6,862 nucleotides of DNA, taken from contig CAZCOH010000075.1 in NCBI GenBank assembly GCA_964500645.1, positions 1 through 6,862 on the forward strand, written 5' to 3'. How positions within the stretch are numbered: the first letter of the stretch is position 1; every line of letters begins with the position of its first letter. The notes under the pieces were generated by a model, which was given only the letters and a program-made list of their open reading frames with translations, did no database searches and was not told the origin of the DNA. The translations under genes were made by a program, and so were the position numbers. This DNA is from CAYFIW01 sp964500645. Lineage in GTDB: Bacteria > Chloroflexota > Dehalococcoidia > Lucifugimonadales > UBA826. Positions 1 to 5,605 of this stretch are shown in pieces.

Positions 1-45
1 GCACCGCCAGCGTTCGTCCTGAGCCAGGATCAAACTCTAAATAAT
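1..45 (-). rRNA. 16S ribosomal RNA, 5' end only (partial)
   Basis: Read on the minus strand, positions 38 to 1 give the universal 16S start: AGAGTTTGATCCTGGCTCAG (the 27F primer site) at 38-19, followed by GACGAACGCTGGCGG at 18-4. The mature 5' end is normally about 7 nt before AGAGTTTG, so I place it near 45; that end is approximate. The rest of the gene lies outside the window. The visible bases are conserved across bacteria and do not resolve the phylum. The gene is preceded by its own promoter and antitermination leader at 64-159. Confidence 0.97.
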
Positions 46-69
46 TAACGGTTTCTTTCTACTATGCAG

Positions 70-82
70 TTGTTAAAGTGCA
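70..82 (-). promoter_or_regulatory. boxA antitermination element of the rRNA operon
   Basis: The minus-strand sequence TGCACTTTAACAA matches the Escherichia coli rrn boxA (TGCTCTTTAACAA) at 12 of 13 positions. In known systems boxA RNA binds NusB-NusE and lets RNA polymerase transcribe long untranslated rRNA without Rho-dependent termination. Its place between the promoter and the 16S start, next to a hairpin, fits this role. The element is also flanked by ATGCA (83-79) and TGCAT (68-64), so its core could be displayed in the loop of a short 5-bp stem. Confidence 0.8.
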
Positions 83-98
83 TCGGACTGGCGTCCGA
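83..98 (-). promoter_or_regulatory. boxB-like hairpin in the rRNA leader
   Basis: On the minus strand TCGGAC-GCCA-GTCCGA forms a perfect 6-bp stem with a 4-nt loop. It directly abuts the boxA element (70-82), the same order (hairpin then boxA) as in Escherichia coli rrn leaders, where a boxB-type stem precedes boxA. It could alternatively be a processing or folding element of the 16S precursor. There is no U-tract after it, so it is not an intrinsic terminator. Confidence 0.6.
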
Positions 99-103
99 AA
101 AAT

Positions 104-122
104 GTCGCGTCTAAAACACGAC
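104..122 (-). promoter_or_regulatory. Leader hairpin 1 of the rRNA transcript
   Basis: On the minus strand GTCGTG (122-117) can pair with CGCGAC (109-104) around a 7-nt loop TTTTAGA, giving five Watson-Crick pairs and one G-T wobble. It would sit at the very 5' end of the predicted rRNA leader. A role in leader folding or processing is inferred; the sequence shows only the pairing potential. Confidence 0.4.
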
Positions 123-130
123 AGAGGGAT

Positions 131-159
131 AGTTTAATCAAATTGAGATCACTCGTCAA
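131..159 (-). promoter_or_regulatory. rRNA operon promoter (sigma70-type)
   Basis: On the minus strand a -35 box TTGACG (159-154) and a -10 box TAAACT (136-131) are separated by exactly 17 nt. They match the consensus at 5 of 6 and 4 of 6 bases. The stretch just after the -10 box is ATCCCTC, a C-rich discriminator of the kind associated with growth-rate and stringent control of rRNA promoters. Transcription should start near 124, giving a leader of about 80 nt before 16S. The bases upstream of the -35 are AT-rich, as in an UP element, but this is not decisive. The -35 box begins only 45 nt after the lhgO stop codon. Confidence 0.75.
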
Positions 160-204
160 TATGAGGACTCTAAATATTCCTAACTTAGATACAAATTTCC
201 TTAA

Positions 205-1425
205 TCATGTCGAGTCAAACCCAAATGATTGATTCGCCAAATCAACAATGTACCTACTAATTGAAAGTGACGAAGTCGCCCCAGGTGAAGGAGCATTTAT
301 GACATGGATAGCATTTTCTGTTTCAGCAATACTGAAATCCTGAAGCAATTGTCCTTTCTTATCGACAGCTTGTGCTCTAACCCCCGCACCAGGTTCTGCA
401 AGGTCATTCGAGGTTATTTCCGGCATAAGAGTCTGGAGAGATTTAACAAAAACCCTTTTAACCGCAGATCTATACTGCTCACTGAATCCAACCTTCCAAT
501 ATTTGGCAGACATTTTCCAGAATCCCCCGTAAGTAAGCGCACCAACCGTATCCTTTAAGTTAATATTTGTCTTACTATATCCTTCCTTAGCGAAAGCAAA
601 TACAGCATTTGGCCCAGCCTCAACTGACCCATTAACCCTTCGTGTGAAATGTACCCCCAAAAATGGTAAATTCGGATCTGGGACTGGATAAATAAGACCT
701 TTCACCATATGCGCCTTTTCAGGAACAATTGAGAAATATTCTCCCCTAAAAGGTATTATCCTTACACCGATATCTACTCCCATCATTCTTGCAACTTCAT
801 CTGCCTGCAAACCAGCACAATTTATAATATTGACCGCTGAAATCTCCCCTATATTTGTTTCCAAATGAATTAAGCCATCACGCCGGGTGATAGAATTTAC
901 CTTTCCGCCGGTAATAAGATCTCCTCCATTCTCGCCAAATTGAGTGGCATATGCTTCTGAAACCTTCTTATAATCTATGATCCCGGTATTAGGGGAAAAT
1001 ATTGCCTTAATGCCAGCCGAGTGTGGTTCGATTTCATTAATTTCGTCCCTATCCACCATTCTGAGACCCTCAGCCCCGTTTTCAGTTCCTCTCCTGAATA
1101 GCTCTTCTAGCCTTGGAACTTCATCATCGTTTATTGCCACAATAAGCTTGCCGCACATTTCATACTCAATACCCTGTTGATCGCAAAACTCTCTTAGTAA
1201 CTTACCTCCTGTTGAACAAAAGTTGGCTTTCTGAGACCCCGGAGCGTAATAAATACCAGCGTGTATAACACCACTGTTGTGGCCTGTCTGATGTGTCGCC
1301 ACTTCCTCTTCTTTCTCTAAGACAGCGACATTTAATCTGGGGAATTCATCCGAAATCCTCATAGCTGTTGCAAGCCCTATTATTCCGCCACCTATAATCG
1401 CCAGATCGTATTTTTTTTCTACCAT
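205..1425 (-). CDS. lhgO: L-2-hydroxyglutarate oxidase/dehydrogenase-like FAD protein
   Basis: 406 residues, close to the usual family length. An N-terminal Rossmann FAD-binding motif GGGIIG lies at residues 12-17, with the ribose-binding acid near E37 in VLEKE. The family signature HQTGHNSGVIHAGIYY is at 45-60, FRGEYF at 226-231, a YPVPDP segment at 246-251, and the C-terminal flavin-contact motif NAPSPGAT at 378-384. These fit the DAO-superfamily LhgO/YgaF group, which oxidises L-2-hydroxyglutarate to 2-oxoglutarate and passes electrons to oxygen or the quinone pool. No signal peptide or membrane helix is visible, so it is cytoplasmic or peripheral. The ATG at 1425 has only a weak GGTGA-like ribosome site. 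The gene runs toward the rRNA operon with no clear terminator between them. A related 2-hydroxy acid cannot be excluded as substrate. Confidence 0.88.
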   Translation of the reverse strand: MVEKKYDLAIIGGGIIGLATAMRISDEFPRLNVAVLEKEEEVATHQTGHNSGVIHAGIYYAPGSQKANFCSTGGKLLREFCDQQGIEYEMCGKLIVAINDDEVPRLEELFRRGTENGAEGLRMVDRDEINEIEPHSAGIKAIFSPNTGIIDYKKVSEAYATQFGENGGDLITGGKVNSITRRDGLIHLETNIGEISAVNIINCAGLQADEVARMMGVDIGVRIIPFRGEYFSIVPEKAHMVKGLIYPVPDPNLPFLGVHFTRRVNGSVEAGPNAVFAFAKEGYSKTNINLKDTVGALTYGGFWKMSAKYWKVGFSEQYRSAVKRVFVKSLQTLMPEITSNDLAEPGAGVRAQAVDKKGQLLQDFSIAETENAIHVINAPSPGATSSLSISRYIVDLANQSFGFDST

Positions 1426-1495
1426 TTATTCACCATGGAAAATCAATTCGGTTTTAAAACAAGATTCTATCCTGAAAGTATTTAAATCGACACAT

Positions 1496-1523
1496 AATAT
1501 ATGCGAATTTTAGCACGAGTAAA
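1496..1523 (-). promoter_or_regulatory. Candidate promoter for lhgO
   Basis: On the minus strand TTTACT (1523-1518) and TATATT (1501-1496) are separated by 16 nt and match the sigma70 boxes at 4 of 6 and 5 of 6 bases. Transcription would start near 1489, about 63 nt before the lhgO ATG. In an AT-rich spacer such matches arise by chance fairly often, so this is a suggestion only. The inverted repeat at 1526-1552 lies 2 bp upstream of the -35 box. Confidence 0.3.
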
Positions 1524-1525
1524 CT

Positions 1526-1552
1526 GCTTTCTTTTGCTATGGAAAAGAAAGC
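1526..1552. repeat. Perfect 10-bp inverted repeat in divergent control region
   Basis: GCTTTCTTTT (1526-1535) is followed by a 7-nt spacer (GCTATGG) and its exact reverse complement AAAAGAAAGC (1543-1552). It lies 48 nt before the dehydratase start and 100 nt before the lhgO start, between two divergent genes. It is next to the candidate lhgO promoter and just upstream of a TAGAAT sequence (1555-1560) that could be a -10 box for the dehydratase. The two half-sites, centred 17 bp apart, suit either a dimeric regulator or an RNA hairpin. No T-tract follows, and neither flanking gene ends here, so a terminator is unlikely. Confidence 0.6.
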
Positions 1553-1600
1553 TTTAGAATACCCCATACTTGAAATACAAGGACCTAAGGATGGTAATGG

Positions 1601-2575
1601 ATGGATATCTATAAGACTCCCACACTAGAAGATGTGTTAGCTGCAAAAAAAAGAATCGAAAGATATATTGTTAGAACTCCGCTACATCGGCATATGGCCC
1701 TAGAACCATTTGTTGGATCAAAAGTTTATGTCAAACACGAGAACCACCAAAAGCTCGGGGCATTCAAAGTACGTGGTGGGATCAACTTGTTATCCCAGAT
1801 GTCGAAGCAAGAACTTGCGAATGGCGTAGCAACAGCATCAAGTGGAAATCATGGCCAGTCAATTGCTTATGCAGCTAGCTTGTTTGGAGCCAAAGCACAT
1901 ATAGCTGTACCTGAAGTATCGAATCCCGGTAAGGTCCAATCAATGAAAAACCTCGGAGCCGAGGTAATCCACCACGGCCCGCACTTTGGAGCTGCCAATG
2001 AATTCATGGAGGAGCTATCAAAAGAGAAAGGATATCTTTTTATTCACTCGGTAAAAAACATGGTTTTATACGCTGGAGTAGGAACATACACTTTGGAAAT
2101 CCTCGAAGACTTACCAGAAGTAGACGTCATAATAGTGCCTGTAGGTGGAGGAAGCGGAGCCGCATCAACAGCGATAGTTGCAAAATCTATCAAACCAAGT
2201 GTGAAAGTGATTGGTGTGCAAGCTTCATCTGCACCGGCAGTGTATGAATCCTGGAAATCGGGAGCAGAAATGGTTTTTCCAATGCAAAGCATTGCAGAAG
2301 GGGTAGCCACTAACACTGCCTATGAACCGGCCTTGTCCATTTTAAGAGAACTGTTAGATGATTTTGTTTTGGTTTCTGATGAAGAGATGGAAGACGCTAT
2401 CCTTCTTCACCTTGAACACTCAAGAAATCTAGTCGAACATGCTGGGGCAGCCAGTCTGGCTGCTGCCATCAAAATCAGAAGCCAATTAACCTCTAAAAAT
2501 GTCGCGCTCATAGCAAGTGGAGGCAACTTGTCCATGGAGCATCTTTGCAGGGCAATGGAACGTTACAGGGACTAA
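1601..2575 (+). CDS. PLP-dependent serine/threonine dehydratase-like enzyme
   Basis: 324 residues of a fold-type II PLP enzyme. The Schiff-base lysine is K56 in GAFKVRGG (53-60). The substrate-carboxylate loop SSGNHGQ is at 80-86, the glycine-rich phosphate loop GGGSGAA at 182-188, and the pyridine-nitrogen contact SGGN at 306-309. Enzymes of this group deaminate serine or threonine to the 2-oxo acid and ammonia. Relatives include serine racemase, 3-hydroxyaspartate dehydratase and EutB, so the exact substrate is open. There is no C-terminal ACT regulatory domain, so this is not the full-length biosynthetic IlvA type. The phosphate loop reads GGGSGAAS rather than the commoner GGGGL, and AGVGT (159-163) replaces the usual AGQGT. 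The ATG at 1601 has an AAGGA ribosome site 9 nt upstream (1587-1591). A dinB-like gene follows after 4 nt. Confidence 0.85.
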   Translation: MDIYKTPTLEDVLAAKKRIERYIVRTPLHRHMALEPFVGSKVYVKHENHQKLGAFKVRGGINLLSQMSKQELANGVATASSGNHGQSIAYAASLFGAKAHIAVPEVSNPGKVQSMKNLGAEVIHHGPHFGAANEFMEELSKEKGYLFIHSVKNMVLYAGVGTYTLEILEDLPEVDVIIVPVGGGSGAASTAIVAKSIKPSVKVIGVQASSAPAVYESWKSGAEMVFPMQSIAEGVATNTAYEPALSILRELLDDFVLVSDEEMEDAILLHLEHSRNLVEHAGAASLAAAIKIRSQLTSKNVALIASGGNLSMEHLCRAMERYRD

Positions 2576-2579
2576 ATCC

Positions 2580-3227
2580 ATGAATTCTAAGGTTAGCCCG
2601 CAAAACGAAAAGCCTTTTCCTGAATTCGACGAACTCTATTGTCTTATATTGTCAGAAATAACAGGACTTTCAGAAAAAAACCTTGACTATCAATCAAACA
2701 AGTGGGAATGGGCTGAATGGAGCATTAGGAATCAACTAAGCCATATGGCTTCATTGATCCCTAGATGGTTGATATCCCGTTGGGGCCATATATTGTTCCC
2801 CAATGGGGATCATGGATTCGAAAATTTGGAAGGGATTACAAATTCCCCGTCTGATCGAAGGCTTGATGATTCGATATACTGGGACACTGACCTGATCTTA
2901 CCAATTTTGTGCAAATCTATAGCACTGATCCAAAATGTTTTGGAGACTGCCAACTTGGAATTCTTACAAGCACACAAAATCGACAGAGCACCAACCCCAC
3001 AATGGGCAGTGATGTCTAAAGCGCATCCACGTGGAATAACCGTTACTGGAAGCCCCGCTTCAGGAAGTATGACCCTAGAAGCCACATTTAGGCATATATA
3101 CTTCGAAGAGATCACTCACTTATATAACATTCAAAGACTACGAATTGCTCAAGGGCTGGGCACCAATATAATCGTACCTAAAGTTGGCTATTGGGTGCTA
3201 CCCGAATGGGACAGAAGCCAACCATAG
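2580..3227 (+). CDS. DinB-superfamily protein, function unknown
   Basis: 215 residues from the ATG at 2580. I prefer this start because it lies 4 nt after the dehydratase stop and has AGGG at 2567-2570 as a ribosome site; an in-frame GTG at 2517 would add 21 residues lying wholly inside the dehydratase. The protein looks like a DinB four-helix bundle: W-S-IRNQLSHMA (residues 47-57) carries the first likely metal ligand H55, and HIYFEEITH (172-180) near the C-terminus carries H172 and H180, followed by the typical IQRLR tail. DinB relatives include metal-dependent thiol transferases (mycothiol, bacillithiol) and maleylpyruvate isomerase; many have no known role. Likely cytoplasmic, with no signal peptide. 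Almost certainly co-transcribed with the dehydratase. The assignment rests on motif pattern, and the substrate is unknown. Confidence 0.65.
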   Translation: MNSKVSPQNEKPFPEFDELYCLILSEITGLSEKNLDYQSNKWEWAEWSIRNQLSHMASLIPRWLISRWGHILFPNGDHGFENLEGITNSPSDRRLDDSIYWDTDLILPILCKSIALIQNVLETANLEFLQAHKIDRAPTPQWAVMSKAHPRGITVTGSPASGSMTLEATFRHIYFEEITHLYNIQRLRIAQGLGTNIIVPKVGYWVLPEWDRSQP

Positions 3228-3242
3228 TCCTAGCGGACATTT

Positions 3243-4355
3243 TTAATCCTCAACATTAAGACGTATTCTATATTCATCTGGAACATGCCTAAGCCGATGA
3301 TTTAGAGATTCCGATACCGATGAAACGCATCGGGCTGACATTTCAATCAATTCGATACCGTGCACATAATCCATTAGTGAAATAAACTCCACTCCTATGG
3401 ATCCACTTGGGTCCTGTATTGAAGTAGTCGCGTTATGCCAATTACCAAGTGGATATGCAAGCCCCGTCGATTTAAAACCATTTGCAGCAAACGCACTAGC
3501 TTCGCAAGACCCTGCACTCATAAGATGTCTCTGAGACACAAAACCAGATTGCTTTTTTTGCATTAAATCCCGGGCTCGTATAATTACCTGTTCCGCTTCC
3601 GCATCGAAAGTATATGACGCATCTCCTGTTCTGATGATCGGTCCATCTCCCTGAGCCACGCCCGGTATAACAGAACTGGTTTCTACAGACACCATAATGG
3701 TATTTCCTGGAATCATATCGGACTGAGACAACAATTTTGCCCCTATAAGACCTACCTCTTCCGCCCGCGTGAAAATCGCATAAACGTCCGTATCAGACGG
3801 ATTCCTTTTAATTTCTTGCATAGCAGATATTATTGAAGCGCAGCCAGCAATATCATCCAAAGCTCTCATATTTATTTGTCCATCTTGAATATCGATGTCA
3901 GGCAAATCAAAAACTATCGGAGTTCGCTTAGGTAAATCGTAGTCACTGACAACCTCTACCTCCCTTTTCTCAGGAGGTCCAAATGCCAACAAATTACAAG
4001 ACAACCTAGTTCCATTTCTGTCAAAAGAAAAAGCGGAAGTAGCTTGTCGATAAAAAACAGCTACCGGTACCCCACCCAAAGCACTAGCTATTATTTTTCC
4101 AGAATCTGTCCTGCTAACTTCGAACCCTGGATGATCCATGTGAGCTACAAATGCAATCGCTGGCGAATCACTTTGCCCGCCCTCAACACGTGCAACAATA
4201 TTTCCATATTGATCCTCTATAAAATCGATTTCCGATCTAACAAGGATATTTTTAATTCTGTCTGACACCAGATATTCGTGAAATGAAGTTGCAGGGCACG
4301 ATGCAAGCTCTTGAATAACTTCACGATATTTCGGCTGCAAATTGTCAGTTTCCAT
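3243..4355 (-). CDS. M42-like (glutamyl/TET-type) metallo-aminopeptidase
   Basis: 370 residues, typical of co-catalytic two-metal aminopeptidases. The ligands appear in the expected order: H72 in AHMDHPGF (with D74), the bridging aspartate D167 in ALDDIAGC (165-172), the catalytic pair E199-E200 in EEVGLIGA (199-206), an acidic ligand E225 in SVETS, and the last histidine H307 in GNWHNAT (304-310). The family removes N-terminal residues from short peptides in the cytoplasm. Two deviations from the common M42 pattern are Ile after the DD pair, where Arg is usual, and Glu at 225 where Asp is usual. M20/M28 relatives share much of this pattern, so an amidohydrolase role is possible. The ATG at 4355 has an AAAGG ribosome site 7 nt upstream. 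It converges with the dinB-like gene and diverges from the monooxygenase. Confidence 0.82.
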   Translation of the reverse strand: METDNLQPKYREVIQELASCPATSFHEYLVSDRIKNILVRSEIDFIEDQYGNIVARVEGGQSDSPAIAFVAHMDHPGFEVSRTDSGKIIASALGGVPVAVFYRQATSAFSFDRNGTRLSCNLLAFGPPEKREVEVVSDYDLPKRTPIVFDLPDIDIQDGQINMRALDDIAGCASIISAMQEIKRNPSDTDVYAIFTRAEEVGLIGAKLLSQSDMIPGNTIMVSVETSSVIPGVAQGDGPIIRTGDASYTFDAEAEQVIIRARDLMQKKQSGFVSQRHLMSAGSCEASAFAANGFKSTGLAYPLGNWHNATTSIQDPSGSIGVEFISLMDYVHGIELIEMSARCVSSVSESLNHRLRHVPDEYRIRLNVED

Positions 4356-4387
4356 AAATCTACCTTTGTTTCGCGTGTCTTACCAAT

Positions 4388-4403
4388 ATTGCATTATTGC
4401 ATT
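4388..4403 (+). repeat. Tandem 8-bp direct repeat next to the monooxygenase promoter
   Basis: ATTGCATT occurs twice back to back (4388-4395 and 4396-4403). The second copy overlaps the first two bases of the -35 box at 4402-4407. The position would suit a regulator touching the -35 region, but simple AT-rich repeats are common in such spacers and no known site is recognised. Confidence 0.35.
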
Positions 4404-4430
4404 GAGATGGATTTTTCACTGTCTTATACT
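4402..4430 (+). promoter_or_regulatory. Promoter for the monooxygenase-RNase unit
   Basis: TTGAGA (4402-4407) and TATACT (4425-4430) are separated by exactly 17 nt and match the sigma70 consensus at 5 of 6 bases each. This is the best protein-gene promoter I see in the window. Transcription would begin near 4437, giving an AT-rich 5' untranslated region of about 80 nt that contains an AAACGTTT palindrome (4463-4470). No riboswitch fold was recognised in that leader. Confidence 0.65.
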
Positions 4431-4451
4431 GCCATTAGTATCAAATTAAAA
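4423..4451 (-). promoter_or_regulatory. Possible promoter for the M42-like peptidase
   Basis: On the minus strand TTTTAA (4451-4446) and TATAAG (4428-4423) are 17 nt apart. The -10 box matches the consensus well (5 of 6) but the -35 box is poor (3 of 6). It overlaps the -10 box of the opposite promoter, so the two could interfere with each other. Weakly supported. Confidence 0.22.
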
Positions 4452-4504
4452 CATAATTTATTAAACGTTTTCATTAAGTAAAATTAGCATTACCTATCAG
4501 TACT

Positions 4505-4510
4505 AGGAGG
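4505..4510 (+). promoter_or_regulatory. Strong Shine-Dalgarno site of the monooxygenase
   Basis: A full AGGAGG lies 6 nt before the ATG at 4517. It is the strongest ribosome site in the window and fixes this start codon. It suggests high expression compared with the neighbouring genes, whose sites are partial. Confidence 0.85.
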
Positions 4511-4516
4511 ATATTT

Positions 4517-5599
4517 ATGGAACTCGGATACTTCACTATGCCTTTACATCCGCCTGGATCAAATTTCACTAAAACCTTAGACGAAGACCTTGCACAAATA
4601 ATATATCTAGACAAACTTGGGTATAGAGAAGCTTGGATCGGAGAACATTTCACAGCTGAATGGGAAAACATACCTGCTCCTGATCTATTCATAGCCAAAG
4701 CTCTTGGAATGACAAAGAATATTGTATTGGGCACAGGGGTCACCTGTATGCCTAACCATAACCCATTCATGATAGCTCACAGAATAGCTCAATTAGATCA
4801 TTTGGCCCACGGAAGATTTCAATGGGGGGTAGGATCCGGAGGTTTCCCTGGAGATTTTGAGGTGTTCGGATTTAATCCTGATGAAGGAGAACACAGAAAA
4901 ATGTCTAATGAGGCACTTGAGCTGGTTTTAAGCATTTGGAACGACCCTAAACCTGGAAGATACAAGACAAAATACTGGGACTTCACCATACCTGAACCTG
5001 ACGATAACGTGGGATTACGATTTCACACAACGCCATATCAAAAGCCACATCCTCCAATAGGTGTGGCTGGCGTGTCACCTAAATCAGATACTCTAGCCAT
5101 GGCAGGTAAAAATGGATGGATCCCCATGAGTATTAACCTAGTTCCCGGAAATATCTTAAGCGGACACTGGGATGCTGTTGAAAATGGAGCAAGAAACACC
5201 AAAAATACTGCGACCAGATCTGAATGGAGAATAGCACGAGAAATCTTTGTTGCTGAATCTTCTGAAGAAGCAAGACACGAGGCATTAAATGGAGTTTTAA
5301 GAAGAGACTTTGATGACTACTTTTACAAATTGATGAGCAAAATGAATACGCTCTCATTGTACAAAAATGATGATTCTATGAGCGACGAGCAAGTCACTCC
5401 TGAATACGTTATGGAGAATGTTTGGATTGTGGGAAGCCCTTCTGAGGTAGAAAGCAAGATACGAAAACTTTACAGTCAAGTAGGAGGGTTCGGGGTATTA
5501 CTAGCAATGGGGCATGAATGGATCCCTGAAGATAAATGGAAGAAATCAATGACCCTACTGGCTGAAAAAATATTACCCAATCTTTCGGATCTAAAATAG
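4517..5599 (+). CDS. LLM-class (luciferase-like) flavin-dependent monooxygenase
   Basis: 360 residues, matching the bacterial-luciferase alpha-like TIM-barrel family. Visible marks are the N-terminal strand GYFTMPLHPPG (4-14); IGEHFT (41-46) with H44, at the position of the luciferase alpha-subunit catalytic histidine; LDHLAHGRF (93-101) leading into the flavin-phosphate loop GVGSGGFPGDFEVFG (104-118); and KPHPPIGVAG (176-185). The family uses FMNH2 and O2 to oxygenate substrates such as alkanals, terpenes, alkanesulfonates or cyclic ketones; the substrate here cannot be read from sequence. A partner flavin reductase is usually needed, and none is encoded nearby. Related proteins occur as large paralog sets in marine SAR202 Chloroflexota. 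It has its own promoter (4402-4430) and a strong ribosome site, and is followed 6 nt later by an RNase gene, so the two are probably one transcript. Confidence 0.9.
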   Translation: MELGYFTMPLHPPGSNFTKTLDEDLAQIIYLDKLGYREAWIGEHFTAEWENIPAPDLFIAKALGMTKNIVLGTGVTCMPNHNPFMIAHRIAQLDHLAHGRFQWGVGSGGFPGDFEVFGFNPDEGEHRKMSNEALELVLSIWNDPKPGRYKTKYWDFTIPEPDDNVGLRFHTTPYQKPHPPIGVAGVSPKSDTLAMAGKNGWIPMSINLVPGNILSGHWDAVENGARNTKNTATRSEWRIAREIFVAESSEEARHEALNGVLRRDFDDYFYKLMSKMNTLSLYKNDDSMSDEQVTPEYVMENVWIVGSPSEVESKIRKLYSQVGGFGVLLAMGHEWIPEDKWKKSMTLLAEKILPNLSDLK

Positions 5600-5605
5600 T
5601 GCTGA

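Noticed and set aside
163..180. AGGA/TCCT inverted repeat as a terminator for lhgO
   Set aside because: Only a 4-bp AT-rich-looped stem with no following U-tract; not distinguishable from chance.
304..1180. Plus-strand open frames at 304-558 and 977-1180
   Set aside because: They lie opposite the well-supported lhgO gene and show no recognisable domain.
1526..1552. The inverted repeat as an intrinsic terminator
   Set aside because: It sits between divergent gene starts with no gene ending there, and no T-run follows the stem on the plus strand.
1553..1581. TTTAGA-17-TACAAG as a promoter for the dehydratase
   Set aside because: Both boxes are weak and the predicted start would fall at the ribosome-binding site, leaving no leader for it.
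2517..2579. GTG start at 2517 giving a 21-residue longer DinB-like protein
   Set aside because: The extension lies entirely inside the dehydratase gene; the ATG at 2580 has a suitable ribosome site and fits the 4-nt gap.
2044..3115. Minus-strand open frames at 2044-2316 and 2810-3115
   Set aside because: Antisense to the dehydratase and dinB-like genes, low-complexity composition, no motif.
3228..3242. Bidirectional terminator between the converging dinB-like and peptidase genes
   Set aside because: The 15-nt gap contains no stem; if termination occurs here it is not visible as an intrinsic hairpin.
4437..4516. Riboswitch in the 80-nt leader of the monooxygenase
   Set aside because: The leader is very AT-rich, with only an 8-bp AAACGTTT palindrome and no recognisable conserved aptamer core.
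4044..4770. Open frames at 4044-4265 (plus) and 4474-4770 (minus)
   Set aside because: The first is antisense to the M42-like peptidase. The second overlaps the monooxygenase and would run through its promoter leader.
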